A stretch of 64,000 nt of DNA from positions 62,001 through 126,000 of the forward strand of contig UQXH01000001.1 of the NCBI GenBank assembly GCA_900545025.1, given 5' to 3'. Position numbers and translations under genes: made by a program. This stretch comes from an uncultured Phascolarctobacterium sp. (GTDB lineage: Bacteria > Bacillota > Negativicutes > Acidaminococcales > Acidaminococcaceae). Below, in pieces: positions 34,645 to 43,059 of the stretch (position 1 is its first letter; the number at the start of each line of letters is the position of its first letter). The notes under the pieces were generated by a model, which worked only from the letters and a program-made list of their open reading frames with translations, did not search any database and was not told where the DNA came from.

Positions 34645-34872
34645 ATGCAAGTTTTACTTGAATCAATAAGACGAGCGAATAAAGAAAGTCAAGAAAGTAT
34701 AGCTAAATTAATTGGTGTAGATGTTAGAACTTATCAGAATAAGGAAAAAGGGATTACTCAATTCAAACAGAATGAAATGTTCTTAATTGCTAAACATTTT
34801 AATAAAAAGATTGATGAAATTTTTTTACCTACAAACTTCGAGAATCAAGAAGTTTGTAGTACGAAAAAGTAA
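34645..34872 (+). CDS. Cro-like XRE family regulator
   Basis: 75 residues, essentially one helix-turn-helix: IRRANKESQESIAKLIGV then VRTYQNKEKGITQFKQNEM and IAKHFNKKIDEIF. First gene of the rightward early operon, behind AAGGAGGCGATAAA, opposite the CI-like repressor. The end of the gene contains an 11-bp inverted repeat made from the same sequence as the promoter operator, so its own coding end may bind a regulator. Confidence 0.82.
   Translation: MQVLLESIRRANKESQESIAKLIGVDVRTYQNKEKGITQFKQNEMFLIAKHFNKKIDEIFLPTNFENQEVCSTKK
34829..34859. promoter_or_regulatory. Inverted repeat at the end of the Cro-like gene, candidate operator
   Basis: CTACAAACTTC (34829-34839), 9-nt gap, GAAGTTTGTAG (34849-34859). 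Its left arm shares 12 exact bases with the early promoter spacer. No T-run follows. Confidence 0.55.
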
Positions 34873-34895
34873 TTATGGTAGTGGAGGTGATAATA

Positions 34896-35090
34896 ATGCG
34901 TAGATTTGGATGGAAAAACAAAAGCCAACCGTCAGAAACGATTGGCTGGTGGAAAATAAAATGCAATTATTGTGGGGAAAATATAGTATTTATTCTAAAT
35001 CCTAAAACACTAAGGTTTCACAACAATAAAAGAATAAGAGCTTTTTTGAAATCATATACGGCACATAAAGTAGTTAAGCAAAAGAGATGA
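34896..35090 (+). CDS. Small prophage early protein with a CxxC pair
   Basis: 64 residues, no family recognised. It has one CxxC in WWKIKCNYCGENIVFIL and a strongly basic C-terminus, suggesting a small metal- or nucleic-acid-binding protein. ATG 34896 has GGAGGTGA about six bases upstream, far better than the upstream in-frame start. Its 3' end overlaps the convergent minus-strand gene by 39 bases. Confidence 0.55.
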   Translation: MRRFGWKNKSQPSETIGWWKIKCNYCGENIVFILNPKTLRFHNNKRIRAFLKSYTAHKVVKQKR

Positions 35091-35612
35091 AATGGGTGCA
35101 GTAATCCAAGAATTTTTCTGCATTATTCCAGAAAATTTAGATAACATCCCTGGCTTGCAGTTCCCGCTATTGAGATTAGTTTTTAATGTATCAATTAGTT
35201 CTTGAAAATCTTCTCTTTTTGCACCATTAGCAGAGATTACCTTGTACAAATCGTCAACAGAAGCACATTGATAAATACTTGAAGAATTTGGACCAAAGGC
35301 TGAGCCATAAGCATTATTAACATTAAAAATAAAGTTTTGATTTTCTTGTGCAGTTGGCTTAGTTCCTTCTACATGAATGAAGTCTATTTCACCACCCATT
35401 ATAGTTGGTTCTTTTGTTATGTCAGTAACGATAAACTCAAAACCTGTTATGTCAGATTTAATAATATCGTTTATTTGAACATCACAATTATATGGCAAGT
35501 CTGCGGAATATTTATCGTGGTATAAACCTGTTACTGTAGCAATCTTTGTACCGTTTCTAAAAATAGAGTATTTTTTTCCTGCATTATAAACTAAATCATC
35601 AAATATACGCAT
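35052..35612 (-). CDS. Hypothetical prophage protein, opposite strand in the early region
   Basis: 186 residues, not recognised. The N-terminal ~75 residues look beta-rich (YSIFRNGTKIATVTGLYHD, DVQINDIIKSDITGFEFIV). The C-terminal half is helical with REDFQELIDTLKTNLNSG and ends in a hydrophobic ITAPISSLLLNYF. Start ATG 35612 has a near-perfect AAAGGAGGTG ribosome site, which argues strongly that it is real. It is transcribed against the early operon, like lysogenic-conversion or immunity genes. Function unknown. Confidence 0.65.
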   Translation of the reverse strand: MRIFDDLVYNAGKKYSIFRNGTKIATVTGLYHDKYSADLPYNCDVQINDIIKSDITGFEFIVTDITKEPTIMGGEIDFIHVEGTKPTAQENQNFIFNVNNAYGSAFGPNSSSIYQCASVDDLYKVISANGAKREDFQELIDTLKTNLNSGNCKPGMLSKFSGIMQKNSWITAPISSLLLNYFMCRI

Positions 35613-35710
35613 CTCAGCACCTCCTTTCTTTGATTAAATTATAACAGTAGATGTTCAATTTGTCATAACAATAAAATCCTACCGTATGGCAGGGCAGTGG
35701 AGGTGAGGAT

Positions 35711-35800
35711 ATGGAGAAAATCAATATATATCTGATTCTTATTATTTCTATTGTTTGTTCTATTTTAGTAAGCCTTTTAACCATAACGTTATTAGTGTGA
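35711..35800 (+). CDS. Small single-span membrane protein (29 aa)
   Basis: MEKINIYLILIISIVCSILV then a further hydrophobic stretch, ending LLV: a charged N-terminus and one transmembrane helix. ATG 35711 follows GGAGGTGAGG, an excellent ribosome site in a gap between genes. Possibly a phage-encoded membrane peptide; function unknown. Confidence 0.55.
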   Translation: MEKINIYLILIISIVCSILVSLLTITLLV

Positions 35801-35824
35801 CAGTTGATAAAGAAAGGAAAAAAT

Positions 35825-35986
35825 ATGAAAGAAAAAATTCAACAAGCTTATGAACAGATGATTTTAGAAAAGATAGAAGCAACAAAAAAGCTTCCAGTAG
35901 AATCTATTTCAATAGAATTACTGAAAGCTTTACAAGATGCTGTTGAGATTATTTCAAAAGATTATTGCAGAGATTTTTTGTCATAA
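35825..35986 (+). CDS. Small hypothetical early protein (53 aa)
   Basis: Mostly alpha-helical and charged (MKEKIQQAYEQMILEKIEAT, ELLKALQDAVEIISKDY). ATG 35825 behind GAAAGGA. Not recognised. Its 3' end overlaps a convergent minus-strand small gene by 25 bases. Confidence 0.45.
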   Translation: MKEKIQQAYEQMILEKIEATKKLPVESISIELLKALQDAVEIISKDYCRDFLS

Positions 35987-36126
35987 GCAACTAAGGCTTT
36001 GATGATTGCATTGGCGATGGCTGATACTTGTTCCGGTGCAAAGCAAGGTTGACATTTTGAATCGCTGGCACGATTCAAATCTTGTCTTATAGCGTTGTAG
36101 ATAGCAAGTACATCTTTGCTTTCCAA
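35962..36126 (-). CDS. Small hypothetical protein (54 aa), minus strand
   Basis: TTG start at 36126 with AAGGGGTG about nine bases upstream. The product contains LAIYNAIRQDLNRASDSKC, a CQPCFAPEQVSAIANAI stretch with a CxxC pair, and a helical end. No family recognised; the non-ATG start lowers confidence. Confidence 0.4.
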   Translation of the reverse strand: MESKDVLAIYNAIRQDLNRASDSKCQPCFAPEQVSAIANAIIKALVAYDKKSLQ

Positions 36127-36205
36127 TTAAAACAACACCCCTTCCGCTACCAATTATAACAGCGGCACAGAGGGTTGAAAATAATTAAAAAAGAGGTAAT
36201 GCGCA

Positions 36206-36943
36206 ATGAATGATTTATTAAAAATTGAAGTAAACAGTAATCAGGAACAGACCGTAAGCGGCAGAGAGCTGCATATGTTTTTAGGGATAGAAACTCGATA
36301 CAATGATTGGTTTAATCGTATGCTGCAATATGGGTTTGAAGATGAAAAAGACTTTTACTCAATTTTGAGTAAAACTTCTGAAAATGGCAGACCGAGCACT
36401 GACCACATCATGAAGTTGGACATGGCTAAAGAGCTCTGCATGCTGGCCCGTAACGAAAAAGGCAAACAGGCCCGCCAATACTTTCTTGAAGTGGAGAGGG
36501 AGTGGAACAGCCCGGAAAAAGTAATGGCCAGAGCGTTGAAGTTGGCTGAAGCCAAGCTGAATGAAGTTAAGGCGTTTGCTGCTGAACAGACTAAACAGCT
36601 GGAAGCAGCTCAGCCAAAAGTTGTTTTCGCGGATGCTGTAGCAACAGCACAAACCTCAATCCTTATTGGTGATCTGGCCAAAATCCTTAAGCAGAATGGC
36701 GTCAACACCGAACAGAAACGCCTGTTTGAGTGGATGCGCCAAAACGGTTATCTTATCAAGCGAAAAGGTGCAGACTATAATAGCCCAACTCAAAGAGCTA
36801 TGGAGCAAAAATTGTTTGAAATCAAAGAAACGTCCGTAGCCATGCCGGATGGTGGTATTAAAATCACACGCACCACAAAGGTTACCGGCAAAGGCCAGAT
36901 CTATTTTGTCAACTTGTTCAAAAAACAGAGTAATGCGGGGTGA
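36206..36943 (+). CDS. Phage antirepressor, AntA/AntB N-terminus plus KilAC domain
   Basis: 245 residues. AntA/AntB domain (~1-100) with EQTVSGRELHMFLGIETRYND and MAKELCMLARNEKGKQARQYF; a coiled-coil-like linker (KLAEAKLNEVKAFAAEQTKQ); KilAC domain (~135-240) with LIGDLAKILKQNGVNTEQKR and FEWMRQNGYLIKRKGADYNS. Such proteins bind and inactivate phage repressors, promoting lytic growth. This suits a CI-like repressor that has no autoprotease domain. ATG 36206 behind AAGAGGTAATG. Confidence 0.88.
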   Translation: MNDLLKIEVNSNQEQTVSGRELHMFLGIETRYNDWFNRMLQYGFEDEKDFYSILSKTSENGRPSTDHIMKLDMAKELCMLARNEKGKQARQYFLEVEREWNSPEKVMARALKLAEAKLNEVKAFAAEQTKQLEAAQPKVVFADAVATAQTSILIGDLAKILKQNGVNTEQKRLFEWMRQNGYLIKRKGADYNSPTQRAMEQKLFEIKETSVAMPDGGIKITRTTKVTGKGQIYFVNLFKKQSNAG

Positions 36944-36949
36944 CAAGCC

Positions 36950-37204
36950 GTGAAGCTCATGAATGCTAAAAAATACGCAGCATCACGTGGCTTGCCACTG
37001 GCGACTGTTCGCAAGCTGTGCCGCAATAAAATCCTGAAGCATCTGCTTGCAGGAAGGGTGTACCTAATTGACGTTGAGGCTGCTGATACTTATTTCAGTG
37101 AGCATTTGACGAAGCCCGGTAAGCCTGCAGTAAAGCATCAACCGGTATATTCCGGCAAAAACTTTGGCCAACGTCTGGCAAGTCTGCGGGCAGAACTGCT
37201 ATGA
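36950..37204 (+). CDS. Excisionase-like helix-turn-helix protein
   Basis: 84 residues with a MerR/Xis-like N-terminus: MNAKKYAASRGLPLATVRKL and CRNKILKHLLAGRVYLIDVEA, the usual pattern of DNA-binding excisionase-family proteins. Candidate for directing integrase toward excision, or an early regulator. GTG 36950 behind GGGGTGA; ATG 36959 is an alternative. Its stop overlaps the next start (ATGA). Confidence 0.65.
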   Translation: MKLMNAKKYAASRGLPLATVRKLCRNKILKHLLAGRVYLIDVEAADTYFSEHLTKPGKPAVKHQPVYSGKNFGQRLASLRAELL

Positions 37205-37371
37205 GGTACAAGCTAAGATGCAGTAGGTGCGGACGTTTTCTGACGCACGCTCATTATGTTGATGGCCTGCCAGTATGTGCTGACGATAGGCTCTGTTATC
37301 CTGGAAAGTTTCTAACAAAAAGAGAAAAGAAGTTAGCGGAGCTGAAGCGTAGATATGCCGGCAGAGATTAA
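37201..37371 (+). CDS. Small Cys-rich protein (56 aa)
   Basis: MRYKLRCSRCGRFLTHAHYV, then VCADDRLC and a lysine/arginine-rich helix. Two cysteine pairs suggest a small zinc ribbon. It is coupled to the upstream gene by a 4-base overlap. Confidence 0.5.
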   Translation: MRYKLRCSRCGRFLTHAHYVDGLPVCADDRLCYPGKFLTKREKKLAELKRRYAGRD

Positions 37372-37388
37372 AAGAAAAGGGGATGCTT

Positions 37389-37556
37389 ATGGATTCAAAA
37401 AAGGTTGATATGTATATGTCCGATAGAAAAACGTACAGAGATTGTATAGTTTGTACAGCACATGATATAGCTAACGTCGGACATCTATTGTCTGCAGGTT
37501 CATTAGAAGAATTAGTGGACTCTTTAAGAAAAAGCATTGACGAGTTAGTTAGTTAG
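37389..37556 (+). CDS. Small hypothetical protein (55 aa)
   Basis: MDSKKVDMYMSDRKTYRDC, then IVCTAHDIANVGHLLSAGSL and a helical acidic end. ATG 37389 has AAAAGGGG about six bases upstream. Not recognised. Confidence 0.45.
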   Translation: MDSKKVDMYMSDRKTYRDCIVCTAHDIANVGHLLSAGSLEELVDSLRKSIDELVS

Positions 37557-37636
37557 TATTGAGAATGAATTGCAGAAAATAACAGGTTTGTTACCTTGTA
37601 ATTTTAATCAGCTGTTGAAGAAAGGTGATGAGGCAG

Positions 37637-37927
37637 ATGAGAACGCTTAAACTTATTATTTTTACCAGTTTACTGCTGTTTCTGATGCTGTTTTTTGGCA
37701 GCTGCCACGGGCAGACGCAAAGCATTACTGTACCAGTAACAGTAAAAGCTGGTGATACTTTAGACGGACTTATTATTAAGCTGGCTGATCAGTATGGTGA
37801 TACCCGGGATTATCGCGAAATCCGCTGCCAGGTTAAACATGATAACCAAAAAAGCGATAGCAGCATTTTTCCAGGCGAAGTCCTAAACATCCGCTTAGAG
37901 GTACAGAAAAATGAAAAAGACCGCTGA
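37637..37927 (+). CDS. LysM-like putative lipoprotein in the early region
   Basis: 96 residues. N-terminal hydrophobic segment ending LFFGSC resembles a lipoprotein signal with a lipid-attachment Cys. The rest reads like a degenerate LysM module: VTVKAGDTLDGLIIKLADQYG ... IFPGEVLNIRL (opening and closing motifs shown). LysM binds peptidoglycan, so the protein would sit at the envelope; such a gene is unusual beside early DNA genes. GTG 37625, ATG 37628 and ATG 37637 are possible starts. Confidence 0.55.
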   Translation: MRTLKLIIFTSLLLFLMLFFGSCHGQTQSITVPVTVKAGDTLDGLIIKLADQYGDTRDYREIRCQVKHDNQKSDSSIFPGEVLNIRLEVQKNEKDR

Positions 37928-38011
37928 TGTTGGCGCATCAAACGGTCTAAAGGTGAATATTTCAAGCCCGAGATATTCACCTACATTATATCACAAATGG
38001 AGGCAAAGACA

Positions 38012-38461
38012 ATGGATTTAAACATTAACGTAAAAATCAAACTGGACGAAACTCCGGAATTATTGAATACCTTGACTACTTTCTGCGAGGTGGTTAGAGC
38101 AGTGGCACCACTGACAATGACGGCTCATACGGTTGCTGATATCCCAACATCTGCAGCACCTGTTGAGTCACGCCCGCTGCAGCCTGTTCCTGAACCGGCA
38201 CAGGTAATCATGCAACAGCCGGCAGCTCAACCGGTACCAATACAGCATCCTGCTCCGGCAGCTGCAGTACCGACTGCAGCACCGAAACAGTACACTCTGC
38301 CCGAAATCCAGGCAGCCTGCGGTCCGCTGATGGATGCCGGCAAAATGAATGAGCTGGCTGAAGTCATCAAGAGCTTTGGTGTAGCGTCATTAATGGAGTT
38401 GCCTGCAGATCAGTACGGAAACCTGGTTATCAAGCTGCGTGCACTGGGGGCTAGATTATGA
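38012..38461 (+). CDS. Hypothetical phage protein with Pro/Ala/Gln-rich linker
   Basis: 149 residues in three parts: an N-terminal MDLNINVKIKLDETPELLNT segment, a long Pro/Ala/Gln-rich linker (~45-95), and a compact C-terminal domain (TLPEIQAACGPLMDAGKMNE then SLMELPADQYGNLVIKLRAL). The C-terminal pattern resembles small phage DNA-metabolism proteins. ATG 38012 behind GGAGG is preferred to the upstream ATG. It overlaps the DUF2800 gene by four bases. Confidence 0.6.
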   Translation: MDLNINVKIKLDETPELLNTLTTFCEVVRAVAPLTMTAHTVADIPTSAAPVESRPLQPVPEPAQVIMQQPAAQPVPIQHPAPAAAVPTAAPKQYTLPEIQAACGPLMDAGKMNELAEVIKSFGVASLMELPADQYGNLVIKLRALGARL

Positions 38462-39645
38462 CGGCGCATGCAAGACTTTCTGCTTCAGGTGCGCACCGCT
38501 GGATGGCTTGCACACCGTCCGCTAAGCTGGAAGAAAATTTTCCGGATACCGGCAGTGTGTATGCCGCAGAAGGAACTCTTGCGCATAGTGTAGCAGAATT
38601 AAAAGTTCGCAAATACACGGTTGAGCCGATGAGTACACGCACATATAACAGCCGGTTGAAGAAGCTGAAAGAAAATGAGCTGTGGCAGTCAGAGATGGAT
38701 GAGCACACAGATGAATACCTTGACTATATCAAGAGTGTTATGCTGGCATACCCAACTACACCCTTTGTTACTGTAGAACGCCGTGTAGACTTCTCAGACA
38801 TTGTGCCAGGTGGTTTTGGTACTGCTGACTGTCTGATTCTAGCTGGGAATATCCTGCATGTTATTGATTTTAAGTATGGAAAAGGCGTACAGGTAGAGGC
38901 TGAGGATAATCCGCAGATGCGTCTATATGCCTATGGCGCTGCAAAAGCCTATTCAATGCTTTATACCTTTGAAAAGGTCATCATGAGTATAGTGCAGCCG
39001 CGACTAAACCATATCAGCGTTGCAGAGATATCCGTAGAAGAGCTGACCAGTTGGGCTAATAATGTCGTTAAGCCTCTTGCCGTAATGGCCAATAAAGGTG
39101 AAGGCGAGTATCATCCTGGGCCGCACTGCAAGTTCTGTAAAGCAAAAGCTGAATGCAAAGCCAGGGCAGATGCATGCATGGCGCTGCTGCCAGAAGCAGA
39201 AAACTGGCGCAAAAATGGCGGGGTAGTAAAAGCAGCAGGTCTGTATACCGTTGAAGAACTCAGTAAATATCTAAAAGCCGGTGTGCTACTTAATGACTGG
39301 TACGCCGATATCTCAGCACACGCATTAACGTTATGTCTCAATGGTACTGAAGTACCTGGCTATAAAGCCGTAGAAGGCCGTGGCAGCCGAGAATTTACGA
39401 GTCTTGATGACGCATTTGCAGTGCTGCAAAAAAACGGCATAGCCGAAGCTGTGCTGTATGAACGCAAACCTTTAACTCTTGCGCAGGCCGAAAAAGTCAT
39501 CGGCGCTAAAAAGTTTGCCGAGCTTGTCGGCAGTTACATTATCAAAAAACCTGGCAAACCGACACTGGTAGCAGCCAGTGACAGACGCCAGGCTATTACT
39601 AATCAGCCAAAAGCTGAAGATGTTTTTACGAAATTGGAGGAATAA
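38458..39645 (+). CDS. DUF2800 phage nuclease, Cas4/RecB-like
   Basis: 395 residues. PD-(D/E)XK-type features: HRWMACTPSAKLEENFPDTG near the start, GTADCLILAGNILHVIDFKYG with the catalytic Asp and following Lys, and a cysteine set GPHCKFCKAKAECKARADAC that could hold an Fe-S cluster as in Cas4/AddB-like proteins. Paired with DUF2815 downstream, as in many Firmicutes phages, where the two form part of a recombination/replication module. Nuclease activity is inferred. Confidence 0.82.
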   Translation: MTAHARLSASGAHRWMACTPSAKLEENFPDTGSVYAAEGTLAHSVAELKVRKYTVEPMSTRTYNSRLKKLKENELWQSEMDEHTDEYLDYIKSVMLAYPTTPFVTVERRVDFSDIVPGGFGTADCLILAGNILHVIDFKYGKGVQVEAEDNPQMRLYAYGAAKAYSMLYTFEKVIMSIVQPRLNHISVAEISVEELTSWANNVVKPLAVMANKGEGEYHPGPHCKFCKAKAECKARADACMALLPEAENWRKNGGVVKAAGLYTVEELSKYLKAGVLLNDWYADISAHALTLCLNGTEVPGYKAVEGRGSREFTSLDDAFAVLQKNGIAEAVLYERKPLTLAQAEKVIGAKKFAELVGSYIIKKPGKPTLVAASDRRQAITNQPKAEDVFTKLEE

Positions 39646-39648
39646 ATT

Positions 39649-40236
39649 ATGTCTAACACTTCTGTAACTTTACTTAACGTTCGTTTATCCTATGTTCACC
39701 TTATGAAACCTTATTCAAATGATCCTTCTATGGAAGCCAAATACAGCTGCACTATCCTGCTTCCCAAAACAGATCTGCAGGGTAAAGCGGCTATTGATGC
39801 AGCTATTGAAGCGGCAAAACAAGCCGGATTACAGAAAAAATTCGGTGGAGTACTACCACCGAAATTACCAGTCCCTGTATATGATGGCGACGGTTTTACC
39901 GCGTCTGGCAATAAGTTTGGCCCGGAATGTGCTGGCTGCTGGGTGTTCACCGCTTCCAGCGCAGCAGACAAACCGGTAGAGATTGTGGATCGTAACATGA
40001 ATCGTATCCTTGATGCTACTCAGGTATATAGCGGTATGTACGCTAATATTAACGTCAACTTTTTCCCGTATGCAGCTCCGGGACGTAAAGGTATTGGCTG
40101 CGGACTGGGGCCTGTGCAAAAAGTTCGTGATGGTGAAGCGTTAGGCGGCAGTGCTCCTGCAGCAAGCAGCTGCTTCAGTGCAATGGGGGACGAACAACCT
40201 GTAAAAATCAATCCCGTAACAGGGCTGCCAATGTAA
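39649..40236 (+). CDS. DUF2815 phage single-strand DNA-binding-like protein
   Basis: 195 residues. LLNVRLSYVHLMKPYSNDPS and KYSCTILLPKTDLQGKAAID at the N-terminus, PVYDGDGFTASGNKFGPECAG in the middle and VYSGMYANINVNFFPYAAPG with GIGCGLGPVQKVRDGE later are family features. DUF2815 proteins are thought to act as phage SSB proteins. ATG 39649 behind GGAGG, four bases after DUF2800. Confidence 0.8.
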   Translation: MSNTSVTLLNVRLSYVHLMKPYSNDPSMEAKYSCTILLPKTDLQGKAAIDAAIEAAKQAGLQKKFGGVLPPKLPVPVYDGDGFTASGNKFGPECAGCWVFTASSAADKPVEIVDRNMNRILDATQVYSGMYANINVNFFPYAAPGRKGIGCGLGPVQKVRDGEALGGSAPAASSCFSAMGDEQPVKINPVTGLPM

Positions 40237-40251
40237 TCGAATACTATCAGC

Positions 40252-40277
40252 TAAACGGGAACTTCGGTTCCCGTTTA
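40252..40277 (+). terminator. Strong hairpin with TTCG loop
   Basis: Perfect 11-bp stem TAAACGGGAAC/GTTCCCGTTTA closed by a TTCG tetraloop. Only AATT follows, so it may be a weak terminator, processing site or 3' stabiliser between early genes. Confidence 0.5.
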
Positions 40278-40304
40278 ATTCTAAGATAAGGACGGTAATA
40301 AAAA

Positions 40305-40745
40305 ATGGATTATTTAAAACCACAAATGGAAGCCATTAAATTTTTACATAAAGGTTTTGGGTGCATTGGATATTGTCGCCTTGAAGGCTTTATAGGTATT
40401 AATCCTGGCAATAATGCTGTAGTTATTTTTGTTCCAGAAACAACGTTTCATTTAGATATCAATCATAGATTCTCAGAGTTTAAGTTAGACACATTAATTG
40501 ATGTTAAACGAGCTTATGAATCTGCAAGCCTTACAGCCGAGTGTAGATTAGAAGGTAAGGTTTTATTGCGGAAAATAATCTCTGCGAGCGGTTGGCAGAC
40601 ATGGATAGATGATAAGTTGTTTAACCAATATTTTAAAGGGTGCAAATTAAGAATTTGTAATAATCCTGCATATTCAGTGAAAGTGTATGTTTTAGGGAAA
40701 TTAGTAGGTTTACTTACACCGCGGCAGCGTGTAGCGGAGAAGTAA
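40305..40745 (+). CDS. Hypothetical phage protein
   Basis: 146 residues, no family recognised. Predicted beta-rich, with GYCRLEGFIGINPGNNAVVI, a WQTWIDDKLFNQYFKGCKLR segment and a C-terminal VKVYVLGKLVGLLTPRQR. Reasonable ribosome site (AAGGACGG). Sits between the SSB-like and polymerase genes, so a role in replication is possible. One base separates it from the polymerase start. Confidence 0.55.
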   Translation: MDYLKPQMEAIKFLHKGFGCIGYCRLEGFIGINPGNNAVVIFVPETTFHLDINHRFSEFKLDTLIDVKRAYESASLTAECRLEGKVLLRKIISASGWQTWIDDKLFNQYFKGCKLRICNNPAYSVKVYVLGKLVGLLTPRQRVAEK

Positions 40746-40746
40746 A

Positions 40747-42726
40747 ATGAAGCATTTAAGTATCGATATTGAAACTTATAGCGATGTGGATCTCACCAAA
40801 GCAGGTCTGTATCGCTACTGTGATACTCCGGCTTTTGAAATACTGCTTTTTGCATATAGCGTTGACTTTGGCCCTGTAAAGATTATTGATTTTACTGCCG
40901 GCGAAAAAATTCCTGCAGATATATTTAATGCACTGTCAGATGAAAAAGTTCAAAAGCACGCATACAATGCAGCTTTTGAGATTACATGCCTGAACCGTGC
41001 CGGGTTTAATACTCCGCCTGAACAATGGCGCTGCACTATGCTGCATGGTATGTATCTGGGCTATCCTGCAGGATTAGCTAAACTTGGTGAGGCTCTTGGA
41101 CTGCCGGATGATAAAAAGAAAATGGGTGTAGGCAAGGCCTTAATCAGATATTTTTGTGTTCCTTGTACGCCGACAAAAAGTAACGGTAATAGAACCCGTA
41201 ATCTTCCGAAACATGAACCTGAAAAATGGCAGCTTTTTAAAACCTATTGTTGCCAGGATGTTGTAACCGAAATGGAAGATTTAAAAAGGCTGTTAGCATT
41301 TCCTGTGCCGCAAGAGGTTCAGGATGACTGGGTTATTGATTATCAGATTAACAGCAGAGGTATTGCCGTTGATGATGACTTAGTGAACGGTGCTTTGACA
41401 ATAGATGCTGAATACAAGAATGAATTAACTGCAAAGGCGATTGCTATTACCGGATTAAGTAACCCGAATAGTCGATCGCAGTTATTATCCTGGTTAAATG
41501 AGAATACCAGCCTTGACCTTCCGGATCTGACTAAAGCAACGGTAACAGCTAATCTCAATGTGGATGATAAAACAGCAGCGGAAATACTTGATATACGCAG
41601 AGAGCTATCTAAAAGCAGTGTATCCAAGTACAAGGCCATGGAAACTGCGATGTGCTGCGATAATCGTGTGCGTGGACTCCTGCAGTTTTATGGTGCAAGC
41701 CGTACAGGGCGTTGGGCCGGAAGACTTGTTCAAGTTCAGAACCTGCCTCGTAACTACATCGAAAATCTTGATACTGCCAGGGAATTAGTAAAAAGCCATA
41801 ACCGGCAGGGCCTCAACCTGCTGTATGGCGATGTGGCAGATACTCTCTCTCAGCTCATCCGGACGGCGTTTATTGCGCCGGAAGGGAATACGTTATGCGT
41901 TGCAGATTTTAGTGCTATTGAAGCACGTGTTCTGTCATGGCTTGCCGGTGAGCAGTGGCGCATGGAAGTTTTTGCATCCCATGGCAAAATCTATGAAGCA
42001 GCAGCCAGTATGATGTTTGGTGTGCCAATTGAAAAAATCAGTAAAGGCAATCCGGAATACGCTCTGAGGCAAAAAGGAAAGGTTGCCGAACTGGCCCTTG
42101 GCTATCAGGGAGGAGCAAATGCTTTGATCAGTATGGGCGCGCTTAAAATGGGCCTGACTGAAGATGAGCTGCCGGACATAGTACACCGTTGGCGTCAAGC
42201 GAATAAACGAATCTGCGACTTCTGGTATGCGGTAGATCAAGCGGCATTATCCGTGTTGGAGACAGCACAGCCAGCCGGAGTAGGCCATAATATCATCCTG
42301 GCCAGAGAGTTTAACGCGGTATATGGTTTAGATTTTTTGACTGTCCAGCTGCCGAGTGGCCGTAAATTATTTTATCCGGCGCCTTTCTTGGCTGAAAATC
42401 AGTTCGGGCGGGCTGCCATTCATTATAAAACGCAGATTGCGAACAAATGGTGCTGCACATCAACCTATGGCGGTAAGCTTGTCGAGAATATTACCCAAGC
42501 TGTAGCACGAGATTGCCTGGCAATTACTCTGAGAAGACTTGTTGCTGCAGGATATAAACCTCTGATGCATATTCATGATGAGGTTGTGTGTGAAGTTCCT
42601 TTAACTTCATTGCATGATGATGAAGTGGAGCGTATGAGCCAAATAATGTGCCAGCCTATAGATTGGGCACCAGGATTACTTCTCAACGCAGCTGGTTTCC
42701 AAAATAAATATTACATGAAGGATTAA
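40747..42726 (+). CDS. Phage DNA polymerase, family A
   Basis: 659 residues. The N-terminal 3'-5' exonuclease shows LSIDIETYSDVDLTKAGLYR and AYNAAFEITCLN. The polymerase domain has motif A NTLCVADFSAIEARVLSWLA, motif B LRQKGKVAELALGYQGGANA and motif C LMHIHDEVVCEVP with the catalytic HDE. No 5'-nuclease domain, as is usual in phage polymerases. Main replicative polymerase of the prophage. ATG 40747 directly follows the previous gene. Confidence 0.93.
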   Translation: MKHLSIDIETYSDVDLTKAGLYRYCDTPAFEILLFAYSVDFGPVKIIDFTAGEKIPADIFNALSDEKVQKHAYNAAFEITCLNRAGFNTPPEQWRCTMLHGMYLGYPAGLAKLGEALGLPDDKKKMGVGKALIRYFCVPCTPTKSNGNRTRNLPKHEPEKWQLFKTYCCQDVVTEMEDLKRLLAFPVPQEVQDDWVIDYQINSRGIAVDDDLVNGALTIDAEYKNELTAKAIAITGLSNPNSRSQLLSWLNENTSLDLPDLTKATVTANLNVDDKTAAEILDIRRELSKSSVSKYKAMETAMCCDNRVRGLLQFYGASRTGRWAGRLVQVQNLPRNYIENLDTARELVKSHNRQGLNLLYGDVADTLSQLIRTAFIAPEGNTLCVADFSAIEARVLSWLAGEQWRMEVFASHGKIYEAAASMMFGVPIEKISKGNPEYALRQKGKVAELALGYQGGANALISMGALKMGLTEDELPDIVHRWRQANKRICDFWYAVDQAALSVLETAQPAGVGHNIILAREFNAVYGLDFLTVQLPSGRKLFYPAPFLAENQFGRAAIHYKTQIANKWCCTSTYGGKLVENITQAVARDCLAITLRRLVAAGYKPLMHIHDEVVCEVPLTSLHDDEVERMSQIMCQPIDWAPGLLLNAAGFQNKYYMKD

Positions 42727-42775
42727 TGTTACAAAAATCAGCAACATTAACATCTAAAAAAACAGGTGAAAAAAT

Positions 42776-43054
42776 ATGAATACAAACTTATTAGGAATAG
42801 CTGATGGACGCGAAGTTACGATAAAAATAAAAATACCAAAAGGTGATAAATGCAGACGTTGCAAAGCTAAGTATACAATTAGTAAATACTTTGGCAATTA
42901 TATATGCTTGCTGTATGGCAAGAAATTGGCTTGTACGAGTTACGAAACATCTGAACGCCATTACGATTTTGGGCCGAAAGTTATAAAATACGCTTGCAAA
43001 AAATGTGAAGAATGTCTGAACGGTAGTCAAGATTATGCAATAAAAGGAAGGTAA
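42776..43054 (+). CDS. Small Cys-rich hypothetical phage protein
   Basis: 92 residues with CRRCKAKYTISKYFGNYICL and a C-terminal CKKCEECLNGSQDY. The paired cysteines suggest a zinc ribbon. Start ATG 42776 with weak upstream AGGTG. Function unknown. Confidence 0.5.
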   Translation: MNTNLLGIADGREVTIKIKIPKGDKCRRCKAKYTISKYFGNYICLLYGKKLACTSYETSERHYDFGPKVIKYACKKCEECLNGSQDYAIKGR

Positions 43055-43059
43055 TTATT

